Below, one piece after another: positions 49,842-58,117 of a stretch of DNA of 64,000 nt. The stretch spans positions 744,001 to 808,000 of the forward strand of contig NZ_FNFF01000001.1 of the NCBI RefSeq assembly GCF_900100315.1, given 5' to 3'. Both the position numbers and the translations under genes were made by a program. The notes beneath the pieces were generated by a model, which did no database searches, was not told the DNA's origin, and saw nothing but the letters and a program-made list of their open reading frames with translations. Origin of the DNA: Streptomyces indicus (GTDB lineage: Bacteria > Actinomycetota > Actinomycetes > Streptomycetales > Streptomycetaceae). Within the stretch, counting starts at the first letter, position 1, and every line of letters begins with the position of its first letter.

Positions 49842-50867
49842 TCACCCGGCGAGGTCGACGGTGAGCCCGAGGCCTCGCTCCCCCGCCCGGTCGATCAGGA
49901 GGCGCGCCACGGCGAGGTCCTGGAGGCCGACGCCCACCGAGTTGAAGAGGGTCAGCTCGTCGTCGGCGGTGCGTCCGGGTACTTCGCCCGTCAGGACCGA
50001 GCCCAGCTCCGTACGGAAGTCCTCCTCGCCCAGGGCGCCTTCGGCGAGCGGGATCAGCACCTCGCCCGACTTCGCGCGCGCCGTCTCGTACGCGTCGACG
50101 ACGATGCGGCAGCGCAGCACCGCCGCCGTGTCGAGTTCGCGGTGGTCGGGGCGGGGCGGCGCACCGACGGCGTTGATGTGCTGGCCGGGCTTGAGCCATG
50201 GTCCGTGCACGAAGGGGTCGCGGGCGGGGGTGAGGGTGCACAGGACGTCGGCGTGCTCGGTGACGGAGCGCGGGTCGGCGAACACCTTGGCGGGGAGGCC
50301 GAGTTCGGAGGTCACCCAGCCCGCCAGGGCCTGTGCGTTGGCCGGTGTGCGGCCCCAGATCAGGACGTGCTCGTAAGGGCGCCCCGGCAGCAGGGCCCGC
50401 ACGTGGGCGCGGGCCAGCGGGCCGGTGCCGAGCAGGCCGAGCGTGCGGGCGTCCGGGCGGGCGAGGGCGCGGGTGGCGACGGCGGTGGCGGCGGCGGTGC
50501 GGATACGGGTCAGCTCGGCGCCGTCGAGAAGGGCGGCGCAGGCGCCCGTCCGCGCGTCCACGGCGAGCACGGCGGAGCGCTGCACGGGCAGACCGCGCGC
50601 CCGGTTGGCGGGCAGGTCCGCGAGGAGCTTCACGGTGGCGAGGCGGTCCGGCGCGGAGGCCGCCGCCATGGCGAGGAAGGCGCCGTCGGCGCCGGCGTTC
50701 CCCTCGCCGGTGCCCTCCTCGTCGCGCAGGCGCATCGCGGGTGGCGCCGGCAACTTCGCCTGGCCTACAGCCAGTTCGCGATGGGCGCGGGCGACGGCGT
50801 GCTCCACGTCCTCGACGGCGTCGGCGAGCAGCGTACGGATCACGGAACGGGTCAGGATCAGGGTCAT
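49842..50867 (-). CDS. Ornithine cyclodeaminase / mu-crystallin family protein
   Basis: NAD(P)-dependent enzyme of 341 aa. The nucleotide-binding motif is LGLLGTGPLARAHVRAL; the substrate region includes RTAAATAVATRALARPDARTLG and the later HINAVGAPPRPDHRELDTA. Family members act as ornithine cyclodeaminases, alanine dehydrogenases or imine reductases, so the substrate is open. ATG at 50867. It lies 100 bp downstream of the BMP-type ABC permease operon on the same strand and may process the imported compound. Confidence 0.88.
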   Translation of the reverse strand: MTLILTRSVIRTLLADAVEDVEHAVARAHRELAVGQAKLPAPPAMRLRDEEGTGEGNAGADGAFLAMAAASAPDRLATVKLLADLPANRARGLPVQRSAVLAVDARTGACAALLDGAELTRIRTAAATAVATRALARPDARTLGLLGTGPLARAHVRALLPGRPYEHVLIWGRTPANAQALAGWVTSELGLPAKVFADPRSVTEHADVLCTLTPARDPFVHGPWLKPGQHINAVGAPPRPDHRELDTAAVLRCRIVVDAYETARAKSGEVLIPLAEGALGEEDFRTELGSVLTGEVPGRTADDELTLFNSVGVGLQDLAVARLLIDRAGERGLGLTVDLAG

Positions 50868-50967
50868 CGTGCGGGTACTCCTGGCGTCGAAGGGTGGGCC
50901 GGATGCGGCGGTCCGGGTGCGGTGCGGGGCAGACAGCAGGGCGCTGAGCGGCGGCCCTGTCCGGCTT

Positions 50968-51894
50968 TCAACTCGCCCGTACGAAGGGCACCGTGAGCCC
51001 GGACGGCGCCCGGCTCCGCCCGACCAGACCGCTCACCGCCAGCAGCGCGAACACATACGGCAGGGCCACGAGCAGCGGTGCGGACAGATGCAGGCCGAGC
51101 GCCGGCGCGGCGAACTGGAGGGACTGCGCGAGCCCGAACACCAGGCAGGCGAGCAGCGTCGGCCAGGCGCGCCAGCGACCCGCGATCACCGCGACCACGG
51201 CGAGATAGCCGATACCGCCGGTGATGTTGTCGCTGAACGCGTGCACTTCGGAGAGCGCGAGATGGGCGCCGGCGAGCGCCGAGGTGACGCCGGTGAGCAG
51301 GACGGTCCCGTAGCGGATCGCGGTGACGGGCAGTCCGCTGCGGTCGGCGGACAGCGCGTCCTCGCCCACGGCGTCCACCGCGAGCCCGGCCGTCCTGCGA
51401 CGGCTGAACGCCAGGGCGAGCGCGAGAGCGAGCGCGAAGGCCAGGTAGCCGAGCAGGGTCTGCTCGAAGAGGGCCGGGCCGAGGACCGGGATCTCGTGCA
51501 GGAGCGGGACGGCCAGCGGATCGAGGCCGGGCAGGGTCTTGGCGCCCGCGCCGTCGCCGAAGACCAGGCGTGCCCCGTAGGTGGTGGCGCCGAGGGCGAG
51601 GGCGTTCGCGGTGATGCCGGTGACGATCTGGTCGGCGCGCAGGGTGATGCTGAGCAGGGCCTGGAGCGCGGCGAACAGCAGCCCCGCGACCACAGCCGTG
51701 AGGACGCCGACGGCCGCGCTGCCGGACGCGTCCGCGCCCACGGCGCCGGCGAAGGCCCCGGTGAGCATCATGCCTTCGACGGAGAGGTTGAGAACTCCCG
51801 CGCGTTCGCTGAGGAGTTCACCGGAGGAGGCGAGGAGCAGCGGGAGCGCCATCCGTACGCCTCCCGAGGCGAGTTCTTCGGCTACGGCGCTCAT
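50968..51894 (-). CDS. BMP-type ABC transporter permease 2
   Basis: Membrane permease of 308 aa, about eight hydrophobic segments, of the BPD_transp_2 family used by nucleoside and sugar importers. ASSGELLSERAGVLNLSVEGMMLTGAF and the later DNITGGIGYLAVVAVIAGRW are typical. The ATG at 51894 overlaps the stop of the preceding permease (ATGA). Partner of the 51891-53045 permease. Confidence 0.9.
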   Translation of the reverse strand: MSAVAEELASGGVRMALPLLLASSGELLSERAGVLNLSVEGMMLTGAFAGAVGADASGSAAVGVLTAVVAGLLFAALQALLSITLRADQIVTGITANALALGATTYGARLVFGDGAGAKTLPGLDPLAVPLLHEIPVLGPALFEQTLLGYLAFALALALALAFSRRRTAGLAVDAVGEDALSADRSGLPVTAIRYGTVLLTGVTSALAGAHLALSEVHAFSDNITGGIGYLAVVAVIAGRWRAWPTLLACLVFGLAQSLQFAAPALGLHLSAPLLVALPYVFALLAVSGLVGRSRAPSGLTVPFVRAS

Positions 51895-53045
51895 CGACGG
51901 CTCCCCGGTCGGCGGGTGGTGAACAGCATGGCGGCGGCGATGGACAGGACCAGGACGCTCTGGACGATCTGCACGGTCGACGCGGGGACTTGGGCGGCGA
52001 GCTGAAGGTTGATCCCGCCGCTGGTGAGGAAGCCGAACAGCAGGGAGGCCGCGGCCACGGCGGTGAGCGAGCCGCGCGCGAGCAGCCCGACGACGAGACC
52101 GGCGAAGCCGTAGCCGGAGGAGAAGTGTTCGGCGAGGACGTACGGTGCGGTGGCGACGAGCGCCGCGCCCGCGACACCCGCGAGGCCGCCGGCGACCGCG
52201 AGCCCGCCGCCTTCGAGCCGCCCGACGGGCAGCCCGAGCCGTGCGGAGGCGGCCGGCGAGTGGCCGACGGCGCGCAGCCTGAGGCCGAGCGCGGTGTGCC
52301 GCAGGACGATGCCGGTGACCACGACGGCGAGTACGGCGATCGGCACCACGGCGGTGGCGGGTGACTCCGGGCCGCCGATCAGTGGGAGTTGGGCGCCCGT
52401 GGGCAGGGGCGCGGACTGCGGGAGGGTCTCGGAGGAGGTGACGGGCTGCCGGAGCAGAGCCTCCTCGTGGACGGCGACCGAGACCAGGCCGATGCCGATG
52501 AAGTTGAGCAGCAGGGTGGTGATCACCTCACTGGTGCCGCGCCGCACCCTGAGCCAGGCCGCGATCCCCGCCCAGGCCGCACCGGCGAGAAAGCCGGCGA
52601 CCAGGACCAGGGGCACTCCGAGGGCGGCGGGCACGCCGGCGGGCAGCGCGAGCCCGACGGCGGCGGCCGCGGTCCCACCGGCGCAGAGCTGCCCTTCCCC
52701 GCCGACGTTCACCAGGCCCGCGCGGTGGGCGACGGTGAATCCGGCGGCGATGAGGGCGAGCACCGCGGCCGAGTTGAGCGAGCTTCCGATGGCGTACGGG
52801 GACCCGAACATGCCCTCGTCGAGCGCCTGCCAAGCGGTGGCGAGCTCGGCCCCGGCGGCGAGGACGAGCAGCATGCCGACCCCGAGGGCGAACAGCGCGG
52901 CGAGGCCGGCGACGGCGAGGGGGTGCCGCGGCGCGGCACGGAGGGCGAGGCGGAGTCGGGTGGGGTCGAGTGCGGCGGGGCGGGGCGGGTGCGGGTCGGG
53001 GGGTGGTGGGGACGGGGGTTGGGTGGTGGTGACTGGGGCTGACAT
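51891..53045 (-). CDS. BMP-type ABC transporter permease 1
   Basis: Membrane permease of 384 aa with a Pro-rich N-terminus (about 25 residues) and about nine hydrophobic segments. FTVAHRAGLVNVGGEGQLCAGG and RRGTSEVITTLLLNFIG are family motifs. The ATG at 53045 follows AAGGACC. It overlaps the next permease. A 262-bp gap separates it from the ATPase gene, much longer than usual in such operons. Confidence 0.9.
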   Translation of the reverse strand: MSAPVTTTQPPSPPPPDPHPPRPAALDPTRLRLALRAAPRHPLAVAGLAALFALGVGMLLVLAAGAELATAWQALDEGMFGSPYAIGSSLNSAAVLALIAAGFTVAHRAGLVNVGGEGQLCAGGTAAAAVGLALPAGVPAALGVPLVLVAGFLAGAAWAGIAAWLRVRRGTSEVITTLLLNFIGIGLVSVAVHEEALLRQPVTSSETLPQSAPLPTGAQLPLIGGPESPATAVVPIAVLAVVVTGIVLRHTALGLRLRAVGHSPAASARLGLPVGRLEGGGLAVAGGLAGVAGAALVATAPYVLAEHFSSGYGFAGLVVGLLARGSLTAVAAASLLFGFLTSGGINLQLAAQVPASTVQIVQSVLVLSIAAAMLFTTRRPGSRR

Positions 53046-53057
53046 GAAGGTCCTTGC

Positions 53058-53090
53058 GGGGAGGGGGTGTTGGGGTGGGTGGGTGAGGGT
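53058..53090 (+). other. G-quadruplex-capable G-run cluster upstream of permease 1
   Basis: Six or more runs of at least three G within about 33 bp (GGGG, GGGGG, GGGG, GGG, GGG, GGG). They lie on the plus strand, which is the template for the minus-strand operon. A G-quadruplex here could slow transcription between the ATPase and permease genes. Confidence 0.5.
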
Positions 53091-53133
53091 GTGCTTGTGG
53101 GTCGAGGCAGGTGCTTGGGTGTTGGTGTGGGCT

Positions 53134-53220
53134 GGGACTTGACGGGGCGGGCCGGGACTTGGCGGGGAGGGCCGGAGTCGGCAGGGGGCCGGTGACGGGA
53201 GCCGAGCTGGTGACGGGAGC
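53134..53220. repeat. Degenerate ~17-20 bp tandem repeats in the ATPase-permease gap
   Basis: GGGACTTGACGGGGCGGGCC (53134-53153) and GGGACTTGGCGGGGAGGGCC (53154-53173) are adjacent near-identical 20-mers. A shortened copy follows (53174-53190), then two GGTGACGGGAGC units (53191 and 53209). Confidence 0.8.
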
Positions 53221-53228
53221 AGCGGGCG

Positions 53229-53251
53229 TTGTCAGTGGTGGGCGGTAGCCT
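53229..53251 (+). promoter_or_regulatory. Orphan DNA-damage-type promoter pointing antisense into the ABC operon
   Basis: Plus strand: TTGTCAGTGG (53229-53238), seven bases, TAGCCT (53246-53251), agreeing fully with the RecA-NDp/PafBC-type consensus including spacing. Downstream on the plus strand there is no credible gene, only the antisense of the ATPase CDS. It would produce an antisense RNA upon DNA damage, or it is the remnant promoter of a lost gene. Confidence 0.72.
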
Positions 53252-53307
53252 TGAAAAGGGCTCGGCCCCCCGGGAGGGAGGGGTCTGCGCGAGGGGCCGT
53301 TTCGGAC

Positions 53308-55029
53308 TTACGCCCCGGCGCCCACCCCCACCCCCGAAGCCGCCCCCCGCTCCCCCTCCACCCCCACCATCAGCGCCCCGATCCGTTCCCGCGCGTCCGC
53401 GGCCCGCGGGTCCACGGGACCGAGCAGCCGCCCCCGGTAGGCGACGACCACGCGGTCGCACAGGGTGAGCAGTTCGTCGAGTTCGGCGGAGACGACCAGG
53501 ACGCCCGCACCCCGCCCGGCGGCGGCGCGGATCCGCGCGTGCACCGCGGCGACCGCGCCGATGTCGAGGCCCCGCGTGGGCTGCGCCGCGACCAGGCACT
53601 TGAGCGGGTCGAGCGCCAACTCCCGTGCCAGGACGACCTTCTGCTGGTTGCCGCCGGACAGCGAGGCCATGGGCGCGAACGGCCCGGACGCGCGGACGTC
53701 GTGCTCGGCCAGGGCCGCCTCGGTGGCGCGGCCGAGCGCCGCCCGGTCGAGGAACACACCGAAGCGCCGGAACTCCCGCAGCCGCCCGAGATGCAGATTC
53801 TCGGCCACCGACAGCGCCGGGACGCATCCCTCGTGGTGCCGGTCCTCGGGTACGACGCCGAGGCCCGCCCGGGTGCGGGCGGCCGGGAGGGCCCGCGTCA
53901 GTTCCCGGCCGTCGAGTTCCACGCGCCCGCGTTCGGGGGTCAGTGATCCGCCGAGGACCGCCGTCAGTTCGCTCTGCCCGTTGCCCTCGACGCCGGCCAC
54001 GCCCACGATCTCGCCGAAGGCGACGTCGAGCGTCGCGTCCTCCAGGGCGTACGCACCGTCCGCGCGCCGCACGGTCACCTCGCGCAGGCGCAGTGCGGCC
54101 CCTTGCGGGGTGCGGGCGTCGTCGGCACGCACGGGCCCGGCGGCCGGGACCACCTCACCAGGAACCACCGGATCCGGCCCCACCACCGCAGGGTCATCCA
54201 GCCCCACCGCCGCAGGGTCATCCAGCCCCAACACTCCAGGGTCATCCAGCCCGTCCGGCCCAGGGGCATCCGGGCCCACCGCCTCGGGATCCTCCAGCCC
54301 CACCGCCCCCGCCAGCGTCGCATCCAGGTCCCCGGCCGCGCGGCCGATCATCAGCGGGACGAGTCGTCGCGCGGACAGGTCCTTCGTCGTCCCGTCCCCC
54401 GCGACCCGCCCGCCGCGCAGCACCGTCGCCGCGTCCCCGGCGCGTACGGCCTCGCCGAGCTTGTGCGTCACGAGGACCACGGCGTGGCCGGCGTCGGCGA
54501 TCCGGCGGCAGGTCTCCAGGAGCGCGTCGGTCTCCGCAGGGCCCAAAACGCCCGTCGGTTCGTCGAGGACCAGCAGGCGCGGATCACGCAGCAGCGCCTT
54601 GACGATCTCGACACGCTGGCGCACCCCGACGGGCAACTGCCCGACCACGGCGTCCGGTTCGAGCTCCAGACCGTACGTCTCCCGTACGCGCGCGATCCGG
54701 GCGGCCAGGCCCGGCAGCCTGAGCAGCCGCAGGTTCTCACCCACCGTCAGCGTGGACACCAGGGAGAAGTGCTGGTGCACCATCGCGACGCCGGCCGCGA
54801 GCGCGTCGGCCGGGCGGCGGGGCGCGTACGGCTGCCCGTAGAGCCGCAGCGTCCCGGCGTCCGGGGTGAGCGAACCCGCGACGGCGTGGCACAGGGTCGA
54901 CTTCCCCGCGCCGTTCTCGCCGAGCACGCAGTGCACCGTGCCCGCCTCGACGACCAAGTCCACGCCGTCCAACGCGACCGTGCCGCCGTACGACTTGGCG
55001 AGGCCGGAGACCTCCAGGGCCGCCGTCAC
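53308..55029 (-). CDS. BMP-type ABC transporter ATPase (two NBDs, RbsA-like)
   Basis: ATP-hydrolysing subunit of 573 aa with tandem nucleotide-binding domains. NBD1 (about 1-240): Walker A GENGAGKST, Walker B LLVLDEPT. NBD2 (about 330-555): degenerate Walker A GVEGNGQSEL and signature LSGGNQQK, as usual for RbsA-type proteins. Between them is an unusual insertion of eight-residue repeats (GLDDPAAV type) from a 24-bp tandem array. The GTG start at 55029 overlaps the stop of the binding-protein gene (GTGA). Works with the permeases at 50.9-53 kb. Confidence 0.92.
   Translation of the reverse strand: MTAALEVSGLAKSYGGTVALDGVDLVVEAGTVHCVLGENGAGKSTLCHAVAGSLTPDAGTLRLYGQPYAPRRPADALAAGVAMVHQHFSLVSTLTVGENLRLLRLPGLAARIARVRETYGLELEPDAVVGQLPVGVRQRVEIVKALLRDPRLLVLDEPTGVLGPAETDALLETCRRIADAGHAVVLVTHKLGEAVRAGDAATVLRGGRVAGDGTTKDLSARRLVPLMIGRAAGDLDATLAGAVGLEDPEAVGPDAPGPDGLDDPGVLGLDDPAAVGLDDPAVVGPDPVVPGEVVPAAGPVRADDARTPQGAALRLREVTVRRADGAYALEDATLDVAFGEIVGVAGVEGNGQSELTAVLGGSLTPERGRVELDGRELTRALPAARTRAGLGVVPEDRHHEGCVPALSVAENLHLGRLREFRRFGVFLDRAALGRATEAALAEHDVRASGPFAPMASLSGGNQQKVVLARELALDPLKCLVAAQPTRGLDIGAVAAVHARIRAAAGRGAGVLVVSAELDELLTLCDRVVVAYRGRLLGPVDPRAADARERIGALMVGVEGERGAASGVGVGAGA
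54165..54308 (-). repeat. Six-fold 24-bp tandem repeat in the ATPase gene
   Basis: Units of CAGGGTCATCCAGCCCCACC type begin near 54165, 54189, 54213, 54237, 54261 and 54285 at exact 24-bp spacing. They encode GLDDPAAV, GLDDPGVL, GPDGLDDP and similar acidic repeats in the linker between the two ATPase domains. Confidence 0.88.
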
Positions 55030-56042
55030 CGGGTCTTCACCTTCCCGGACTCGATGCCGGCCTTCACCTCGTCGAGCTTCTTCGCGATCGAGGGGTCGGC
55101 CTCGCCGCAGAGGTGGATGTTGTTCTGCGGGTCCTCGAAGGTGAGCCCGAAGTGCACCGCCTCGGGCTGCCAACTCCCCTTCACCAGCTGGTCGGTGGCG
55201 TATTCGATCTCGGCGCCGATGTCGGTCTCCACGTACGCCGCGTACGCCTTCTGCGTGCCGCAGTCCGCCGGGATCGGTCCGCCGATGAGCGTGCCGCCCT
55301 TGCCGGCGGCCGCCTGGACCACGCCCTTCTGGCCGAGGTTCAGGATCTGGCCGAGGACGTCGGCGCCGGCGCTGTAGTCGGCGAGCGCGGACTGCTTGGC
55401 CTTCGCGGCGTCGTTGAAGTCGCCCACGTACTGCGGGGTGAGCACCTCGACGTCCGGCACGACGGCCTTGGCGCCGCGCTCGAACTCCTTGGCCGCGTTC
55501 ACGATCGCCGGGAGTTCCGCGCCGCCGACGAAGCCGACCGTCTTCTTCTTCGACAGGAGGGCGGCGGCCGCGCCCGAGAGGTACGCGGCCTCGGCCTGCT
55601 GCGGGTCGTAGAGGGCGAGGTTGGCGGTGGGCTTGCCGTCCGCCGGGCCGCCGATCTCCGCGAACTTCACCTTCGGGAAGCGCGCGGCGACCTTCCGTAC
55701 CGCCGCGTCGGTCTGGCCGCCCATGGAGATCACCAGGTCGGAGCTGGTGGCGAAGCGCACGAGGGCCTGTTCGTAGTCGGCGGCCTGCACCTGCTCGACC
55801 TTGCGGAAGGTGACCTTTCCCGCGTGCTCCTTCGCGGCCCGCTGGTAGCCGCGGTAGGCGGACTCCATGAAGCCGCCGTCCGAGAGCGAGCCGGGGAACA
55901 GCACCCCGACCTTCAGCGCCCCCGAGCCCGAAGCGCCGTCCTGCGCCGAGGAGTTGCCGCCGCAGGCGGTGAGTGCGAGCAGTCCGGCCACGGAGAGGAG
56001 CGCCGCGGGGGCGAGGGTGCGCCGGGAGTGGATGAGTGCCAC
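55026..56042 (-). CDS. BMP-family ABC transporter substrate-binding lipoprotein
   Basis: Extracellular binding lipoprotein of 338 aa of the BMP/PnrA (purine nucleoside receptor) family. The GTG at 56042 follows GGAGG and opens a lipoprotein signal with lipobox LTAC. The mature protein has VGVLFPGSLSDGGFMESAYRGYQ at the start, VISMGGQTDAAVRKVAARFPKVKFAEIGG and VGFVGGAELPAIV. First gene of a four-gene importer operon; BMP proteins mostly bind nucleosides or related compounds, which would be the likely cargo. Confidence 0.92.
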   Translation of the reverse strand: MALIHSRRTLAPAALLSVAGLLALTACGGNSSAQDGASGSGALKVGVLFPGSLSDGGFMESAYRGYQRAAKEHAGKVTFRKVEQVQAADYEQALVRFATSSDLVISMGGQTDAAVRKVAARFPKVKFAEIGGPADGKPTANLALYDPQQAEAAYLSGAAAALLSKKKTVGFVGGAELPAIVNAAKEFERGAKAVVPDVEVLTPQYVGDFNDAAKAKQSALADYSAGADVLGQILNLGQKGVVQAAAGKGGTLIGGPIPADCGTQKAYAAYVETDIGAEIEYATDQLVKGSWQPEAVHFGLTFEDPQNNIHLCGEADPSIAKKLDEVKAGIESGKVKTR

Positions 56043-56251
56043 GGGGTGCCTCCAGAGGGAGGGGCCGGGTGCCTGGCTGGGCGGCACCGCGAGCCCGCTA
56101 GTGGTATACCGTTACGCGCCCTCAGTCTGGAAGCCGCTTGTTGCCTGCGTGTTAGCGGCCGGTAAGCAGTACGCACCCGGGCTCATCGGCGAAGTACGCG
56201 CTTGCCGCACCGTCCGCATAGGCTGGGCGGCACAGCGAGCGGAGGAAGACC
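56043..56251. promoter_or_regulatory. Divergent BMP operon / GntR promoter region with GGTATACC palindrome
   Basis: 209 bp between the divergent units. GGTATACC (56103-56110) is a perfect 8-bp palindrome resembling the TNGTATACNA-type sites of FCD-family GntR regulators. It lies about 60 bp before the binding-protein start and is the best operator candidate. Confidence 0.45.
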
Positions 56252-56977
56252 TTGGCGATGGCGGCAGGCCGGGCGGGCACAGCACGCGGTTCCCTGCGGG
56301 ATCTCGCATACGACGCGCTGCGGCGGCGCATCCTCGACGCCGAACTCGCACCGGGCACACGGCTCGTCGAGCGCGACCTGGCCGCCGAACTCGAGGTCTC
56401 CCGGATCCCCTTGCGCGAAGCGCTGCGCCGGCTGGAGGCGGACGGCCTGGTGCTGCTCGTGCCCCACCGGGGCGCGCTGGTCTCGCCGTTCACGCCGGCG
56501 GACGTGCGCGACCTGTTCGACGTACGGGAGTCCCTTGAGTCCCTCGCGGCCCGGCTCGCCGCCGAGCGCGCGGACTCCGACGGCCTCGGCCGGCTCGCGG
56601 CGCGCCTGAAGGCCGCCCGTACGGCGATCGAGGCGCAGGACCGCGCGGGCATCGCCGCCGCCAACGCGGGCTTCCACACGGACATCGTCGACCTCGCGGA
56701 CAACCCGCTCCTGAGCAACATGATGCGGCCGCTGGAGGCCCGCACCCACTGGCTCTTCCGGCTGACCGCGCAGCGCGACCCCGCGCAGCAGTGCGCCGAG
56801 CACGAGGAGATGTACGAGGCCATCGCGGCGGGCGACGCGGACCGCGCGGCCGCGCTCGCGCACGCGCACGTGGTGGACGGCCGCGCGGAGTCCCTGGCCC
56901 TCGCCGAGGAGTGGGCCCACCCGGTGATCGACCCGCAGCGGGTGGCGGCACGGAGGCGGCGGCGCGGTCCGGAGTAG
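56252..56977 (+). CDS. GntR-family regulator, FCD/FadR type
   Basis: Transcription factor of 241 aa. Winged helix (about 12-80): LRDLAYDALRRRILDAELAPGTRLVERDLAAELEVSRIPLREALRRLEADGLVLLVPHRG. FCD ligand domain (about 85-220) with the metal/ligand-binding Asp and His in FHTDIVDLADN and ARTHWLFR. TTG at 56252 has the best spacing (6 nt) to GGAGG; ATG at 56258 is an alternative two codons in. Divergent from the BMP operon, its likely target. Confidence 0.9.
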   Translation: MAMAAGRAGTARGSLRDLAYDALRRRILDAELAPGTRLVERDLAAELEVSRIPLREALRRLEADGLVLLVPHRGALVSPFTPADVRDLFDVRESLESLAARLAAERADSDGLGRLAARLKAARTAIEAQDRAGIAAANAGFHTDIVDLADNPLLSNMMRPLEARTHWLFRLTAQRDPAQQCAEHEEMYEAIAAGDADRAAALAHAHVVDGRAESLALAEEWAHPVIDPQRVAARRRRRGPE

Positions 56978-57163
56978 ACGCCCGGCGCTTCACACGAACT
57001 CCCTTAAGACATTCGGCACTTCAAGGGAAGCGGAGACCGTCCCTCCCCTCGCCTGAGCGGCACCGCGACCGGGTATCCGTATCTCCATGACGCCCTGTGC
57101 ACGCACGGCCCGTCGTCCCGCATGCCCCGCCGCTTCCCTCGCGCCCCGCCTCCGGTCCGCCTC

Positions 57164-58117
57164 ATGAGGCGCCGGCTGTTTCTCGCGCTGCCCGCCGCCG
57201 CCACGCTCGCCGCCTGTACCTCCGGGAACCGCGAGGACCCCGGCGACCGCAAGGCGCCCCGCCGCACGCCGTCGAGTTCCGCACCGCCGGAGCCGCGGCC
57301 GCGCACCGTCCGCAGGCCCACCGTGCTCGCTGTGAAGATCGACAATGTGCGCCCCGCCCGGCCCCACACGGGCCTGCGCGAGGCCGCCGTCATCCATGTC
57401 GAGCAGGTCGAGTCGGGTCTGACCAGGCTCCTCGCGGTCTATACGGGCGGGCGGTTGCCGCAGTCCGTCGGGCCGGTGCGCAGCGCGCGCGAGACGGACC
57501 TGGAACTGCTGCGGCAGTACGGGAAGCCGATCCTCGCGTTCTCCGGCGCACAAGGCAAGTTGCTGCCGCTGATCGACCGGGCGGAGCTGTATCCGCGGTC
57601 GCCCGCGCAGGCCCCGGCCGCGTACTTCCGCTCATCCGCCCGGCCCATGCCGCACAACCTCTACCTCCGGCCCGCACGCCTGTCCCCCGCCCCCGACAAG
57701 GAGGCGAGGGCGACGGACCTCGGGCTGCGGTTCGGCGAGGCACCGGCCGGCGGGCGCGCCACCGAGGAGCACACGGTCCGCTATCCGGCGGCGCGGTACA
57801 CCTTCACCTGGTCAGCCGCGCGCGGCCGTTGGCGGGTGTCGATGGACGGGGGCCGCTCCGGTCTGACGCCCTCGACGGTCGTCGTGCAGTACGGGGTCGT
57901 ACGAGACTCCCGCTTCCGCGACCGCTGGGGCAACGTGTCGCCGTACACCGAGACCGTGGGCGACGGGGATGTGCTCGTGCTGCGCAACGGGCGGGCGTAC
58001 GAGGGGACTTGGCGCCGCGCCTCAGCCGTGGAACCGACGGTCTACACCGACCGGGACGGCCAGCCGGTGGCGTTCGCCGACGGCCAGGTGTGGATCGTGC
58101 ACACCGCCGCCCGCTGA
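57164..58117 (+). CDS. DUF3048 family lipoprotein
   Basis: Predicted lipoprotein of 317 aa; MRRRLFLALPAAATLAAC is a compact lipobox signal starting at ATG 57164 (an ATG at 57122 would add 14 residues). The DUF3048 domain (about 55-200) shows VLAVKIDNVRPARPHTGL, GPVRSARETDLELLRQYGKPILAFSGAQ and PAAYFRSSARPMPHNLYL; a C-terminal domain follows (PTVYTDRDGQPVAFADGQVWIV). Function unknown; the family resembles YerB of Bacillus. A paralogue lies at 58936. Its last 96 bp overlap a convergent gene. Confidence 0.87.
   Translation: MRRRLFLALPAAATLAACTSGNREDPGDRKAPRRTPSSSAPPEPRPRTVRRPTVLAVKIDNVRPARPHTGLREAAVIHVEQVESGLTRLLAVYTGGRLPQSVGPVRSARETDLELLRQYGKPILAFSGAQGKLLPLIDRAELYPRSPAQAPAAYFRSSARPMPHNLYLRPARLSPAPDKEARATDLGLRFGEAPAGGRATEEHTVRYPAARYTFTWSAARGRWRVSMDGGRSGLTPSTVVVQYGVVRDSRFRDRWGNVSPYTETVGDGDVLVLRNGRAYEGTWRRASAVEPTVYTDRDGQPVAFADGQVWIVHTAAR

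Noticed and set aside
53251..53946. TTG-started plus-strand frame directly after the orphan damage promoter
   Set aside because: Antisense to the conserved ATPase domain, Pro/Arg/His-rich, without ribosome site or homology.
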